Below are positions 9,210 through 17,659 of a stretch of DNA of 64,000 nucleotides, one piece after another. Location: positions 434,001 through 498,000 of the forward strand of contig NZ_PYOC01000002.1 of NCBI RefSeq assembly GCF_003026215.1. Direction: 5' to 3'. Made by a program: the position numbers and the translations under genes. Below the pieces are notes generated by a model, which ran no database searches, was not told the origin of the DNA, and saw nothing but the letters and a program-made list of their open reading frames with translations. This DNA comes from Photobacterium indicum (GTDB taxonomy: Bacteria; Pseudomonadota; Gammaproteobacteria; Enterobacterales; Vibrionaceae). How positions within the stretch are numbered: the first letter of the stretch is position 1; every line of letters starts with the position of its first letter.

Positions 9210-9752
9210 ATGCGTAAAATTCTTTGTGCCACTGGCATCTTGTTAGCATCTGTTTCAGTTGCTCATGCAAATTCATCAACAATGAGTAACTTTAGCTACG
9301 ATTACGCTGAAGCACGTATCGGTGTTAGCCCGCTGACTTATGGTGCTGGTTTCAGTAAATCAATTCACCCAAACGCCCACATTCTTGCTAGCGTTGATAC
9401 TGAATTTGATAGCGATTGGAACCTAGCGGCTGGTGTTGGCTTCCATGCCCCAATTAATAACTGGGCAGACGTAACTGGTGAACTGAAACTTCGTAATGAA
9501 AAAAGCGAAAAGCACGATGGTTCAGGCGGTAAAGTAGGAATGGAAGTAAACATTGGTGTTCGTCAATGGCTTGGCCCGCAACTTGAAGTCGGCGGTTTAA
9601 TCGGGCATACAAGTATCGATGATGATGATAATGTCATCGGAGCAATCTACGGTCGTTTCCATGCCACTGAACTGTTTTCTATTGGGGCTGAAGGCCGTTT
9701 TAACGACACTTACGGTGACACTGTTTTACTGACAACACGCTTTAAGTTCTAA
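9210..9752 (+). CDS. Small outer-membrane beta-barrel protein, function unknown
   Basis: The product of about 180 residues starts with a good signal peptide (MRKILCATGILLA...AHA, cleavage near residue 20). It continues with alternating hydrophobic/polar strands typical of an eight-stranded barrel and ends in Phe (TTRFKF), the usual outer-membrane assembly signal. The frame is open from 9159, but the ATG at 9210 begins the signal peptide directly. No clear ribosome-binding site is visible for either start. It resembles small porin-like or OmpA-like surface proteins of vibrios only in general architecture. It is flanked by terminators on both sides, so it is probably monocistronic. Confidence 0.75.
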   Translation: MRKILCATGILLASVSVAHANSSTMSNFSYDYAEARIGVSPLTYGAGFSKSIHPNAHILASVDTEFDSDWNLAAGVGFHAPINNWADVTGELKLRNEKSEKHDGSGGKVGMEVNIGVRQWLGPQLEVGGLIGHTSIDDDDNVIGAIYGRFHATELFSIGAEGRFNDTYGDTVLLTTRFKF

Positions 9753-9795
9753 CGTCTATGCTTACTCGCTTATATTGACGAGTAAAATGATGAAT

Positions 9796-9822
9796 AAAAA
9801 AGTCCTATATTAGGACTTTTTT
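9796..9822. terminator. Bidirectional intrinsic terminator
   Basis: A perfect 12-bp stem (AAAAAAGTCCTA and its complement) closes a TAT loop. It lies between the convergent barrel-protein gene and the LysR regulator gene, so it can stop transcription from both sides. Confidence 0.9.
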
Positions 9823-9877
9823 ATTATCTGTTATAAGTTGCATGGAGGTATTACCACACACTTTAAATACGCTGCAT

Positions 9878-10792
9878 TTATTCAACGCTAGCAATCTCAT
9901 CTGCCAGCCAATCTTGGAAGGCTTTCACCCGTGGCGAAGACTTCATATCTTGTCGGCAAACTACGTAATAACTTAATGGTGATTTCACGGGCATATCAAA
10001 AGGTATCACTAACCGTTCATTTGCTAGTTGCTCTGCGACAAATGACATTCTGCCCATTGCGACACCAATTCCCCTTTCAGCGGCTTGTAACGCTAAATCT
10101 GAGCGATCAAAAGTACAACCAACCTCAGGTAAAGTTATCCCTTGTCGTTGTGCCCAATATTGCCATTCATCATTACGCCCCGCCCTTGCCCAAGGCGCCG
10201 CATCATGAAGCAACATACACATGACTAAGTTATCAGGACGATCATACAAATTGTACCTAAGCGCATATTCGTGCGTACATACCGGAAGCATGCTTTCATC
10301 CATTAACTTTTCCGAATGTAGGCCTGCATATTTACCATGACCAAAATAAATTGCGCAATCAAATGTTTCCGTTTGAAAATCGATCAAGTCATTACGGGTA
10401 CGAAGATGAAAACGTAATGCAGGGTATTTATCGATAAAGCTTTTAATACGTGGCATTAACCACGTCTGTGCAAATGTAGGAGGTGCTGACACATTGAAAT
10501 CACCGCTTAACTCCAACGTTTTCAAGTCACGAATTTCATGTGCTATGTCACCAAAATTTTGAGCAACCACAGCTTTTAGGCGTTTACCTTCATCTGTCAG
10601 TATCACTTTCCTTGGCTGTCGAATAAATAGCTTCACCCCAAGACTATCTTCAAGGTTCTTAATTTTATGGCTAACAGCACTTTGCGTTAGACACAAAACT
10701 TCTGCTGCTCGAGTGAAACTCATTTGATCAGCTGCAATAAGAAAGCAATGAAGCCCAGAAAGTACAGAGCCCGTTAATTTAGGTAGTTGCAT
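9878..10792 (-). CDS. LysR-family transcriptional regulator, DsdC-like
   Basis: The 304-residue protein has an N-terminal winged helix-turn-helix (residues about 12-70; SFTRAAEVLCLTQSAVSHKI) and a periplasmic-binding-fold effector domain. The effector part carries stretches characteristic of DsdC, the D-serine-responsive activator: WLMPRIKSF, LLHDAAPW, DEWQYWAQ, FDRSDLALQAA and GIGVAMGR. In E. coli, DsdC sits beside dsdX and dsdA; neither gene lies next to it here, so target and ligand are uncertain. GcvA-type LysR proteins are the other possibility. The gene is read towards the barrel-protein gene and ends at a shared terminator. Confidence 0.83.
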   Translation of the reverse strand: MQLPKLTGSVLSGLHCFLIAADQMSFTRAAEVLCLTQSAVSHKIKNLEDSLGVKLFIRQPRKVILTDEGKRLKAVVAQNFGDIAHEIRDLKTLELSGDFNVSAPPTFAQTWLMPRIKSFIDKYPALRFHLRTRNDLIDFQTETFDCAIYFGHGKYAGLHSEKLMDESMLPVCTHEYALRYNLYDRPDNLVMCMLLHDAAPWARAGRNDEWQYWAQRQGITLPEVGCTFDRSDLALQAAERGIGVAMGRMSFVAEQLANERLVIPFDMPVKSPLSYYVVCRQDMKSSPRVKAFQDWLADEIASVE

Positions 10793-10835
10793 AATGCCTC
10801 AAGATGGCACAAGAAAGAGGCAGTATAATAACAAA

Positions 10836-10864
10836 TAAAATAGCCACCGATAATCAGTGGCTAG
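10836..10864 (-). terminator. Intrinsic terminator downstream of the TfoX/TfoY gene
   Basis: On the minus strand TAGCCAC and GTGGCTA pair around a nine-base loop and are followed by TTTTATTTG. It separates the gene from the LysR gene. Confidence 0.8.
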
Positions 10865-10889
10865 GTAAATACGTAACTTATCCGTTTTA

Positions 10890-11477
10890 TTATTCAATGG
10901 CGTTCAAAAGTTTCTCTTTATGGTCATCATTCAATAATGACCAATGGCAACCGTTGATTGCACCAGCAAACATCCAAAGCAACTTAAGATCGATATCAGT
11001 CCCGTGCGTTTTACGCACTTTACGAAAGACTTCAGCAGCACCCAATAAAAGAAAGCTATTCACATCTGGAACACCGGCTTTTTTAACCATTCTTTCAAGC
11101 GTTAAACGCATATTGGGTAAATCACGTAGACGTCGACTCTCTTCTGAGCATTTAAACGCCTTCTCTTTTTGTGAAAAAGAGATAGATTCATTGATAAGTA
11201 AGTGGCATTTATTTTTGTCACGTAAAAACAATTTCGTTATATCATAGTAGTTTACAGTTGCCGTGGTGCTTTTTTTAATATGTTTAAACTTCAGGCAACC
11301 TAATTGGAGTAATTTATCATCTAACTCACCACCACCACGTATAAATATCGTGGTATCCGTTAGAATTGCATACATAGCCCCATGAATGAAAATCCCAGTC
11401 CCGCCAAACATTGACCGTTTTTCATAACACCCAAAGTTGCCTAAATACGTTAAATAATCTTCCTTGAAAGCTGACAC
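10890..11477 (-). CDS. TfoX/Sxy family regulator, probably the TfoY paralogue
   Basis: The 195-residue protein has the TfoX N-terminal domain (residues about 10-95; EKRSMFGGTGIF and IFIRGGGELD) and the TfoX C-terminal domain (about 112-190; LPNMRLTLERMVKKAGV and FAGAINGCHWS). In vibrios TfoX turns on natural competence on chitin, and the paralogue TfoY controls type VI secretion and motility. The FIRGGGELD and TVNYYD segments look more like TfoY as I remember it, but this is from memory. The start is a GTG with a very good GGAGG 7 nt upstream. No cyclic-di-GMP riboswitch is visible upstream. Confidence 0.85.
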   Translation of the reverse strand: MSAFKEDYLTYLGNFGCYEKRSMFGGTGIFIHGAMYAILTDTTIFIRGGGELDDKLLQLGCLKFKHIKKSTTATVNYYDITKLFLRDKNKCHLLINESISFSQKEKAFKCSEESRRLRDLPNMRLTLERMVKKAGVPDVNSFLLLGAAEVFRKVRKTHGTDIDLKLLWMFAGAINGCHWSLLNDDHKEKLLNAIE

Positions 11478-11768
11478 AGCATGTCCTCCGGTTAAGCGCT
11501 AATGGTTTCGATTATCCAGTAACGCCACACATCACGACGTCAACAAATTGACTTTCTCATATACAATTTATAAATTCCACATATGAAACAAGTAACATTA
11601 GATTTTGAGATTTAAGGCATATTATTTAACGCAAAATAAGAAAAAAGGGACAAAAATTGACCATAATTTTTGCGTTTTACCTCACAAAAAATTCATAACA
11701 ATCAACTATCCTTTATCGCTCTTTTATCAATGAGGTCTATCTTTATAGTATTAAATTAGGGAAATAAA
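11478..11768. other. Divergent intergenic region between the TfoX/TfoY gene and the Lon-N gene
   Basis: About 290 bases, strongly AT-rich near 11570-11760, must hold promoters for both genes. I looked on the minus strand for the conserved core of a GEMM cyclic-di-GMP riboswitch and did not find it. No coding frame was seen. Confidence 0.5.
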
Positions 11769-12353
11769 ATGACAAACATTGCACTTTTACCTTCATCAAG
11801 CCACGTTTTGCCGGGCGGACGACTGGAAATTATCGTCGCCGAAAAGCGTTATACCCGTATGGTAAAAGATTCTCTCACTTCCGGTGAAGGATTTGCTATG
11901 TGCATGCTCAATGAAAATGAAGAGTCTGAAGAAGTCAAAAAAATTCCCGCGATTGCTACTCACGTAAAAATAATAGACTTTAACGCGCTAGAAGGTGGCC
12001 TACTTGTTATTACGGTTGAAGGTATACAGAAGATCCGATTGCTCAGTATTGAAATTGACCCTGACGGCTTATTAATTGGTGAATTTAAGCCTTACCTTGA
12101 GTGGATATACATGCCTGTAGATGATGATAACGTTAGCCTAAGAGAGAAGCTGAAACTTTTTTACTCGTCTATGCCAGAGATAGGCGCATTATATAATGAG
12201 CCTAAATACAATGATATCAGTTGGATATGCCAGCGGTGGATAGAGGTACTACCTATAGAGGTAAAATATAAACAATTATTAATAACGCAAGACACAACAA
12301 AATTAGCGATTCGTTTTTTAAAAAAATTACTCGACTATGAGTATTATGGATAA
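11769..12353 (+). CDS. Lon N-terminal (substrate-binding) domain protein without protease domain
   Basis: The 194-residue protein corresponds to the LON N-terminal domain alone: IALLPSSSHVLPGGRLEI at the start, a central beta-rich part with IDFNALEGGLLVITVEG (about residues 76-92), and a helical tail with CQRWIEVLPI. There is no ATPase or Ser-Lys protease domain, as usual for this family of stand-alone domains whose role is not established. The ATG is preceded by AGGGAAATAA. The HDOD gene follows, and the longest HDOD frame overlaps the end of this one by 17 nt, so the two are probably cotranscribed. Confidence 0.85.
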   Translation: MTNIALLPSSSHVLPGGRLEIIVAEKRYTRMVKDSLTSGEGFAMCMLNENEESEEVKKIPAIATHVKIIDFNALEGGLLVITVEGIQKIRLLSIEIDPDGLLIGEFKPYLEWIYMPVDDDNVSLREKLKLFYSSMPEIGALYNEPKYNDISWICQRWIEVLPIEVKYKQLLITQDTTKLAIRFLKKLLDYEYYG

Positions 12354-12450
12354 AACAATGGTTTATACCCATTTTTTAACTAATGTTTATTGTATATGCG
12401 TTCAAACTCAAGATAAAATACCTAGAATCAATATTTACTTATTTGTAATA

Positions 12451-13374
12451 ATGTCACATTTATCTTTTTTTTGGCTAAAAGCTGAAAATGAAAAAATAAT
12501 TAAAGGTTTAGAGTCTGAATTTTGCACGCTGGTAAAAGAGACAGTAAAGCATAACACTCTTTCACTCCCCCCTATTCCGGAGGTTTTAGCGAAGCTTCAT
12601 ACACTCTGTAACGACGAAGAGACGACAGTTCGTGATGTTGCCGATCTTTTGCTCGATGATCCGAGCTTAGCTGCTTCTATTATTCGTACATCAAATACGA
12701 TAATGTTTAACCGACGTAATATTATTTGTCATGATCTGTTAACTGCGGTATCTCGCTTAGGAATCATGCGAGTACGAGATATAGCAACAGCACAAGCCAT
12801 TGATGAATTAAAAAACAATACACATTGTTTTGAACACGAATGTAATACCACATTATTAAATAGTGCAATACGTTCACGTCAGCTGGCTGGAACCATGGCT
12901 TTAATATGCCAAGGTTTTATCAAAACATCCACAAAACCGTTTAGACTTGAGCCAGAAAAAGCATTGTTAGTCGGCTTATTAGCAGACATTGGTTTATTTG
13001 GTTTAATTAATGAATACCAAAATTACTTAAACAACGGTAATTATTTGGATCTTGATATCGCAATATATATATTCCAGCATTGTTGTACTGAAGCAAGTCC
13101 TATTGTTTTAAAACATTGGGGGTTTGATAAAGATTATATCGAAGTTTCATCAAATAAAAAAATGCCTTATTGTAATGAACAAAACACCAGCTATTTAGAC
13201 ATTGCTCGTATGGCTAACCACCTTCTGCTATTTAAAAATAATGATGATGCCATTGAAGACCATCATGTTGAGATGGATCTGACTGGTGCAGAGGTCATGT
13301 ATGAGTTGACTAATCTTTCAGACAGGGATTTTAATTCCGAACTTCAAAATGTCATGAAATCATGCGGCTTATAA
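12451..13374 (+). CDS. HDOD-domain signalling protein
   Basis: The product of about 308 residues contains one HDOD domain (residues about 25-225), recognised by LSLPPIPEVLAKLHTL, VADLLLDDPSLAASIIR, NTIMFNRRNI and the AVSRLGIMRVRDI helix. HDOD domains are HD-fold relatives lacking phosphohydrolase residues and act as scaffolds in bacterial signalling. No GGDEF, EAL or receiver domain is attached. The open frame begins at 12337, overlapping the Lon-N gene. I prefer ATG 12451 (MSHLSFFWLK) because this opening looks like that of related Vibrionaceae proteins. No good ribosome-binding site marks either choice, so the start is uncertain. Confidence 0.82.
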   Translation: MSHLSFFWLKAENEKIIKGLESEFCTLVKETVKHNTLSLPPIPEVLAKLHTLCNDEETTVRDVADLLLDDPSLAASIIRTSNTIMFNRRNIICHDLLTAVSRLGIMRVRDIATAQAIDELKNNTHCFEHECNTTLLNSAIRSRQLAGTMALICQGFIKTSTKPFRLEPEKALLVGLLADIGLFGLINEYQNYLNNGNYLDLDIAIYIFQHCCTEASPIVLKHWGFDKDYIEVSSNKKMPYCNEQNTSYLDIARMANHLLLFKNNDDAIEDHHVEMDLTGAEVMYELTNLSDRDFNSELQNVMKSCGL

Positions 13375-13409
13375 TTAAATAGCAATACGACATAAAAATG
13401 TTGCTCCTT

Positions 13410-13440
13410 AAAACAATACGGTATGCGCCGTATTGTTTTC
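13410..13440 (+). terminator. Intrinsic terminator after the HDOD gene
   Basis: AAAACAATACGG pairs perfectly with CCGTATTGTTTT around a six-base loop, 35 nt past the stop codon. Confidence 0.88.
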
Positions 13441-13474
13441 GATTGACCATCCTACATAGCAATTGATAAGCTTC

Positions 13475-13740
13475 TATACCCAAGTTACCTCAAGATGCTC
13501 GTTTCAGCGAGAATTTGCTGGGCTCTAGGCAAGGCACTTATTTATAGACCTAGTAGCTCTACGTTGAAAATAAGTAACACCGCATAGATCCCAACAAAAC
13601 TCGCCCTACGGGAGTGATTCAGCGTATCTACTTCAGTGTCAAATGTGTTTGAAAGGGAATGCCATTCCTACACACATTTTCCTTGAATTAAACACGCTGA
13701 GAACACTCTGAATCCTGCATATTGAGGTAGCTTGGGTATA
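13475..13740. repeat. MITE-like element, 266 bp, with 18-19-bp terminal inverted repeats
   Basis: The left end TATACCCAAGTTACCTCAA faces TTGAGGTAGCTTGGGTATA at the right end, with one mismatch. Inside are TGCTCGTTTCAG next to the left end and CCTTGAATTAAACAC towards the right, both shared with the 78-bp element at 1070-1147. There is no open frame for a transposase, so it would be moved, if at all, by an enzyme supplied elsewhere. It lies between the HDOD terminator and the LysO-type gene. Confidence 0.8.
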
Positions 13741-13793
13741 AAATCTAAAAAAACGATTGAATAATCTCTGTTTATCATAAAGTAAGGATGCTC

Positions 13794-14693
13794 ATGTTCT
13801 CTGGGATGCTTTTCATCTTCCTGCCGCTAATAATCGGTTATTTAATACCAGTACATAAAACATCCGTACTTGAATTTATCAATACCCAAACTAGCAGACT
13901 TGTATTGGTTATTCTGGCATTGATGGGCTTAAGCCTTGCCGGACTAGACAACCTTGGGCAGAATTTAAGCCAAATTCTTCTCTATACTGCCACTTTCTTC
14001 ATCTCCATCAGCTTCTGTAATCTTGCCGCATTACCATTGCTCGATAAATTATGGCCCACAAACACAGCACATGACCATCGTCAGCTTCCACTGGGTAAAA
14101 TGATCATGGAATCGGTTAAACTGGTACTTGTTGTTGCTGGCGGTTTAATTGTCGGGATTACACTTGGCTTTGATCTTTCTTGGGTTGATCAAGCCAGTGA
14201 GACTATTTTACTTTTACTGCTCTTTTTAATTGGTATTCAATTAAGAAACAGTGGCATGACTCTACGTCAGATTCTGTTGAATAAAAAAGGAATTATCATA
14301 GCCCTTGTCATTATTGGCACCTCTCTGCCTGGTGGCATTATTGCAGCCTTAATATTGGATATTCCTATTACACATGGCTTAGCCATGGCTTCTGGCTTTG
14401 GCTGGTACTCGCTAGCAGGGATATTGATAGGCGATGGACTCGGTCCCATTTATGGCGGTGCTGCCTTTTTAAATGAATTAATGCGAGAACTTATTGCGCT
14501 AAGTTTAATTCCCTTAATCATTCAACGTTACCCTAGTACAGCGATTGGTTACGCAGGTGCAACAGCAATGGATTTCACACTACCTGTAATACAAAACTGT
14601 GGTGGTATAAAATGTGTCCCTATCGCTATTGTAAGCGGCTTTATTCTTAGCTTACTCGTTCCCGTACTTATGCTTTTCTTTATCTCTCTGTAG
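13794..14693 (+). CDS. lysO: LysO (YbjE)-family lysine exporter
   Basis: The inner-membrane protein of about 299 residues has eight or so hydrophobic segments and the DUF340/LysO signatures: IGIQLRNSGMTLRQILLNKKG in the middle, then GLAMASGFGWYSLAG and FLNELMRE. E. coli LysO exports L-lysine and toxic analogues such as thialysine. The ATG at 13788 touches the AAGG, which leaves no spacing, so the next ATG at 13794 (6 nt spacing) is the better start. I saw no lysine riboswitch in the 50 bases that separate the start from the MITE-like element. Confidence 0.88.
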   Translation: MFSGMLFIFLPLIIGYLIPVHKTSVLEFINTQTSRLVLVILALMGLSLAGLDNLGQNLSQILLYTATFFISISFCNLAALPLLDKLWPTNTAHDHRQLPLGKMIMESVKLVLVVAGGLIVGITLGFDLSWVDQASETILLLLLFLIGIQLRNSGMTLRQILLNKKGIIIALVIIGTSLPGGIIAALILDIPITHGLAMASGFGWYSLAGILIGDGLGPIYGGAAFLNELMRELIALSLIPLIIQRYPSTAIGYAGATAMDFTLPVIQNCGGIKCVPIAIVSGFILSLLVPVLMLFFISL

Positions 14694-14940
14694 TGTCATA
14701 CAGGCGTTATAGCACGTCTAATCAGTACTAGCTTAACGATAAGGTTGCTTTAATACCGTATTCTTCACTCATGCTGCATTACTCAAAAGGCCATCTCTAT
14801 GGCCTCTTGTATTTCACTTATACCATCACAAGTGATCACCGTAATAGTATTCCTCCTAATTCAATTAAGAATGATAGGTATAGGTTAAAACTAAACCGCT
14901 ATGGCAGTTGCACCAAACCCACACAATTTAGCAGAATCAA

Positions 14941-14966
14941 AAAAGGGAAGCCGAAGCTTCCCTTTT
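14941..14966 (-). terminator. Terminator of ptsG with a UUCG tetraloop
   Basis: On the minus strand AAAAGGGAAGC, loop TTCG, GCTTCCCTTTT forms a perfect 11-bp stem closed by a C(UUCG)G loop. The 245 bases between this and the LysO stop codon hold no gene that I can support. Confidence 0.92.
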
Positions 14967-14989
14967 ATTTATAGATTCAGTGAGTCGTA

Positions 14990-16423
14990 TTAGTTATTAC
15001 GAATCCACTCATCCATATCAGATTTTAGGTTGTCAGACTTAGTACCGAAGATAGCTTGAACACCACTACCTGCAATAACAACACCTGCAGCGCCAAGCTT
15101 CTTAAGACGATCTTGGTCAACATTCTCAACACTTGCAACAGATACACGTAGACGTGTAATACATGCATCAAGGTTAGTGATGTTGTCTTTGCCACCAAAT
15201 GCGATAACTAATTCTTTAGCCATCTCTGAACCTGCACCAACAACAACAGCATCAGTTTCTTCTTCGTCTTCACGACCAGGCGTTTTCAAGTCTAGCTTAG
15301 CAATAACTACGCGGAATACTACGTAGTAAATTGCAGCGTAAATTAGACCCATAACAGGGAATAACCATAACTTTTGAGCGTTCGCAGAAAGAACAACGAA
15401 GTCAATGAAACCGTGAGAGAAAGAAGTACCGTGTACCATACCCAGCATATTTGTCATTACGAACGCAGAACCCGCAAGGAAAGCGTGGATTACGTAAAGT
15501 ACAGGAGCAACAAACATGAATGAGAATTCGATTGGTTCAGTAATACCTGTTAGGAATGAAGTCAGCGCAGCTGAAATCATGATACCACCAACTTTCGCAC
15601 GGTTTTCAGGCTTAGCTGAATGCCAGATTGCGATTGCTGCAGCAGGAAGACCAAACATCTTGAACATGTAACCGCCAGCTAGCTGACCGAAACCGTTACC
15701 AGCAAGACGAGTTGCTTCATTTGCTTCTAAGTAACAAGTTAGAACACCTGTACGCGCTTCACCCGCAGCGTTTACACAGCTACCCGCTTCGAAGAAGAAT
15801 GGTACGTTCCAAACATGGTGTAAACCAAATGGGATTAGAGAACGCTCAACAACACCGTAAATGCCGAATGCTAATGTTGGATTCTGGTGTGCAGCCCAAT
15901 CAGAGAATGCGCCAATTGCGCCGCCAATTGGAGGCCAAATAATAGAAAGAAGAATTGCAAGACCTATAGAACAGAAGCCTGTCATGATCGGAACAAAACG
16001 CTTACCAGCAAAGAAGCCTAGGTACTCAGGAAGTTGAATACGGAAGAAGCGGTTAAATGCCCACGCCGCAACACCACCAACAAGAATACCGCCAAGTACG
16101 CCAGTTTCGATGTTTTCAAGACCCATCAGGTTAGCCATAACCTTCAGAGTAGCAGCCATGATACCGTAACCAACAATAGCCGCTAGACCAGCAACACCAT
16201 CGTTGTTTGTAAAACCAAGTGCTACACCTACTGCGAATAGTAGTGGCATTTGACCAAATACAGAACCACCCGCTTGTTCCATAATTTGTGAAACAACGTC
16301 GGGTAGCCAGCTAAAGTTTGCTGCGCCAACTCCTAATAGAATACCTGCTACCGGCAAAACCGATACAGGCAGCATTAGCGCCTTACCGACTTTTTGCAGG
16401 CTAGCAAAAAGGTTCTTAAACAT
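14990..16423 (-). CDS. ptsG: PTS glucose-specific transporter, IIBC components
   Basis: The permease takes up glucose and phosphorylates it to glucose-6-phosphate, receiving phosphate from EIIA-Glc. At 477 residues it has the same length as E. coli PtsG. The IIC membrane domain (about 1-385) includes the [15 protein letters not shown] segment with the sugar-binding Glu. A linker rich in Glu follows, then the IIB domain (about 395-477) with the phosphorylated Cys421 in [16 protein letters not shown] precedes the ATG. It stands alone downstream of tatD, from which it is separated by a terminator and a 425-base leader/promoter region. It ends at a UUCG-loop terminator. Confidence 0.95.
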   Translation of the reverse strand: MFKNLFASLQKVGKALMLPVSVLPVAGILLGVGAANFSWLPDVVSQIMEQAGGSVFGQMPLLFAVGVALGFTNNDGVAGLAAIVGYGIMAATLKVMANLMGLENIETGVLGGILVGGVAAWAFNRFFRIQLPEYLGFFAGKRFVPIMTGFCSIGLAILLSIIWPPIGGAIGAFSDWAAHQNPTLAFGIYGVVERSLIPFGLHHVWNVPFFFEAGSCVNAAGEARTGVLTCYLEANEATRLAGNGFGQLAGGYMFKMFGLPAAAIAIWHSAKPENRAKVGGIMISAALTSFLTGITEPIEFSFMFVAPVLYVIHAFLAGSAFVMTNMLGMVHGTSFSHGFIDFVVLSANAQKLWLFPVMGLIYAAIYYVVFRVVIAKLDLKTPGREDEEETDAVVVGAGSEMAKELVIAFGGKDNITNLDACITRLRVSVASVENVDQDRLKKLGAAGVVIAGSGVQAIFGTKSDNLKSDMDEWIRNN

Positions 16424-16848
16424 ATTGTGCTCCTGAGTGGAATGTTTTAATTAGAGTTCAAATGGGTGCAAGCGACATACCCCCGTAGCCATAATGCTAG
16501 CACCACTTTCTTTTTCTTTCGGCACTTAGTATAAAATGCGGTGCTAAATATAACTTGATGGCAATCAAAAATGCTAATGCAGCATGAAATTTAATTTCAA
16601 AATCAAGTGCCGATCACAATCGGCGATCATGAAAAAAACAAACAAAAATACAGCTAACATATTGAATAACATGAAAAATGCACTAAAAAGAAAGACAAAC
16701 AAAAGATGTAATAAAATTTCAGCTTTGTAATTCATGTTATTTTACGTAACGAAGATACTTTCAAGCTATAAATCGCAGAAAGCGACGATTTACAGATCAA
16801 AAATTAAAACAGCAATTTGATTATCAAAAGAATGAACTAAAACCATTA
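16424..16848 (-). promoter_or_regulatory. ptsG upstream region with two small dyads
   Basis: This 425-base AT-rich region carries no gene. A perfect dyad GCCGAT-CACA-ATCGGC lies at 16609-16624 and a second, TAAATCG...CGATTTA, spans 16769-16792. Either may be an operator or an mRNA hairpin of the ptsG leader. I did not find a full CRP or Mlc consensus by eye. Confidence 0.45.
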
Positions 16849-16875
16849 AAAAATGGAGCTAAAAGCTCCATTTTT
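16849..16875 (-). terminator. Intrinsic terminator after tatD
   Basis: AAAAATGGAGCT pairs perfectly with AGCTCCATTTTT around a three-base loop, 8 nt past the tatD stop codon. It ends the long yceD-to-tatD run. Confidence 0.92.
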
Positions 16876-16882
16876 ATAAATT

Positions 16883-17659
16883 CTATCTTTCGGCTCGCGA
16901 AAAAAGGTTAAAGAAGTTATTCGTCGTGACTTTTTCAACTTCTTCGACAGATACTCCTTTTAGTAACGCGATATATTGTGCAACTTCACGAACATACGCA
17001 GGCTGATTCTGCTTACCACGATAAGGGATTGGAGCAAGGTAAGGTGAGTCTGTTTCAACTAATAAACGTTCTAATGGCAAACTACTGACTACATTTTTAA
17101 GTTCACTAGCTTTATTGAACGTTACAATACCCGATATCGAGATATAAAAGCCAAGCTCAATCGCTTCTTGTGCCATTTCAAGGCTTTCAGTGAAACAATG
17201 CAGAACACCACCACATTTCTCTGCGCCTTCTTCACGTAAAATTCGCATTGTATCTTCACGTGCCATACGGGTATGAATGATAAGTGGCTTATTTAATTCA
17301 ACCGCTAAACGAACATGCTCACGAAAAATGTCTTGCTGCTGATCAGCCAATTCAGGCTGATAATGGTAATCTAACCCCGTTTCACCGATTGCAATAACGC
17401 GATCATGCTGAGCAAATGCTTTCAATTGATCGAAATTAAACCCTTCTTCAATATCAAGGGGATGAACACCACATGACGCAAAAACATTGCTATGAGGTTC
17501 AATCATTTCCATCATTGCTGGAAAACTTTTAAGTGTAACGCCCACAGATAAAAAGTACTCAACACCACGATCTTTAGCTTTTGCTAACACATCATCAATG
17601 CCTGTATGAAGTTGCTCGTAATCTAATTTGTCCAGGTGACAATGTGAATCAACTAACAC
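16883..17659 (-). CDS. ycfH: TatD-family metal-dependent hydrolase (YcfH)
   Basis: The cytoplasmic protein of about 258 residues belongs to the TatD DNase family, with a TIM-barrel fold and divalent metals bound by HCHLD near the start, a central Glu (IGETGLDYHY), two His (LIIHTR and VLHCF) and Asp in VETDSPYLAP. Relatives act as 3'-5' exonucleases. The frame extends to a TTG at 17674, but GGAG lies 9 nt before a GTG at 17659, giving the usual MLVDSHCHLD beginning. It overlaps the end of holB by 11 nt, as in E. coli, and is the last gene of the run. Confidence 0.92.
   Translation of the reverse strand: MLVDSHCHLDKLDYEQLHTGIDDVLAKAKDRGVEYFLSVGVTLKSFPAMMEMIEPHSNVFASCGVHPLDIEEGFNFDQLKAFAQHDRVIAIGETGLDYHYQPELADQQQDIFREHVRLAVELNKPLIIHTRMAREDTMRILREEGAEKCGGVLHCFTESLEMAQEAIELGFYISISGIVTFNKASELKNVVSSLPLERLLVETDSPYLAPIPYRGKQNQPAYVREVAQYIALLKGVSVEEVEKVTTNNFFNLFSRAER

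Noticed and set aside
10804..11247. 147-codon frame opposite the TfoX/TfoY gene
   Set aside because: Antisense shadow; the minus-strand frame has domain matches and a strong ribosome-binding site.
13741..13793. Possible lysine riboswitch before the LysO-type gene
   Set aside because: Only about 50 bases separate the MITE-like element from the start, far too short for the roughly 180-nt lysine riboswitch.
14771..14974. 67-codon plus-strand frame between the LysO gene and ptsG
   Set aside because: No ribosome-binding site, odd composition, and it runs into the ptsG terminator; likely noncoding.
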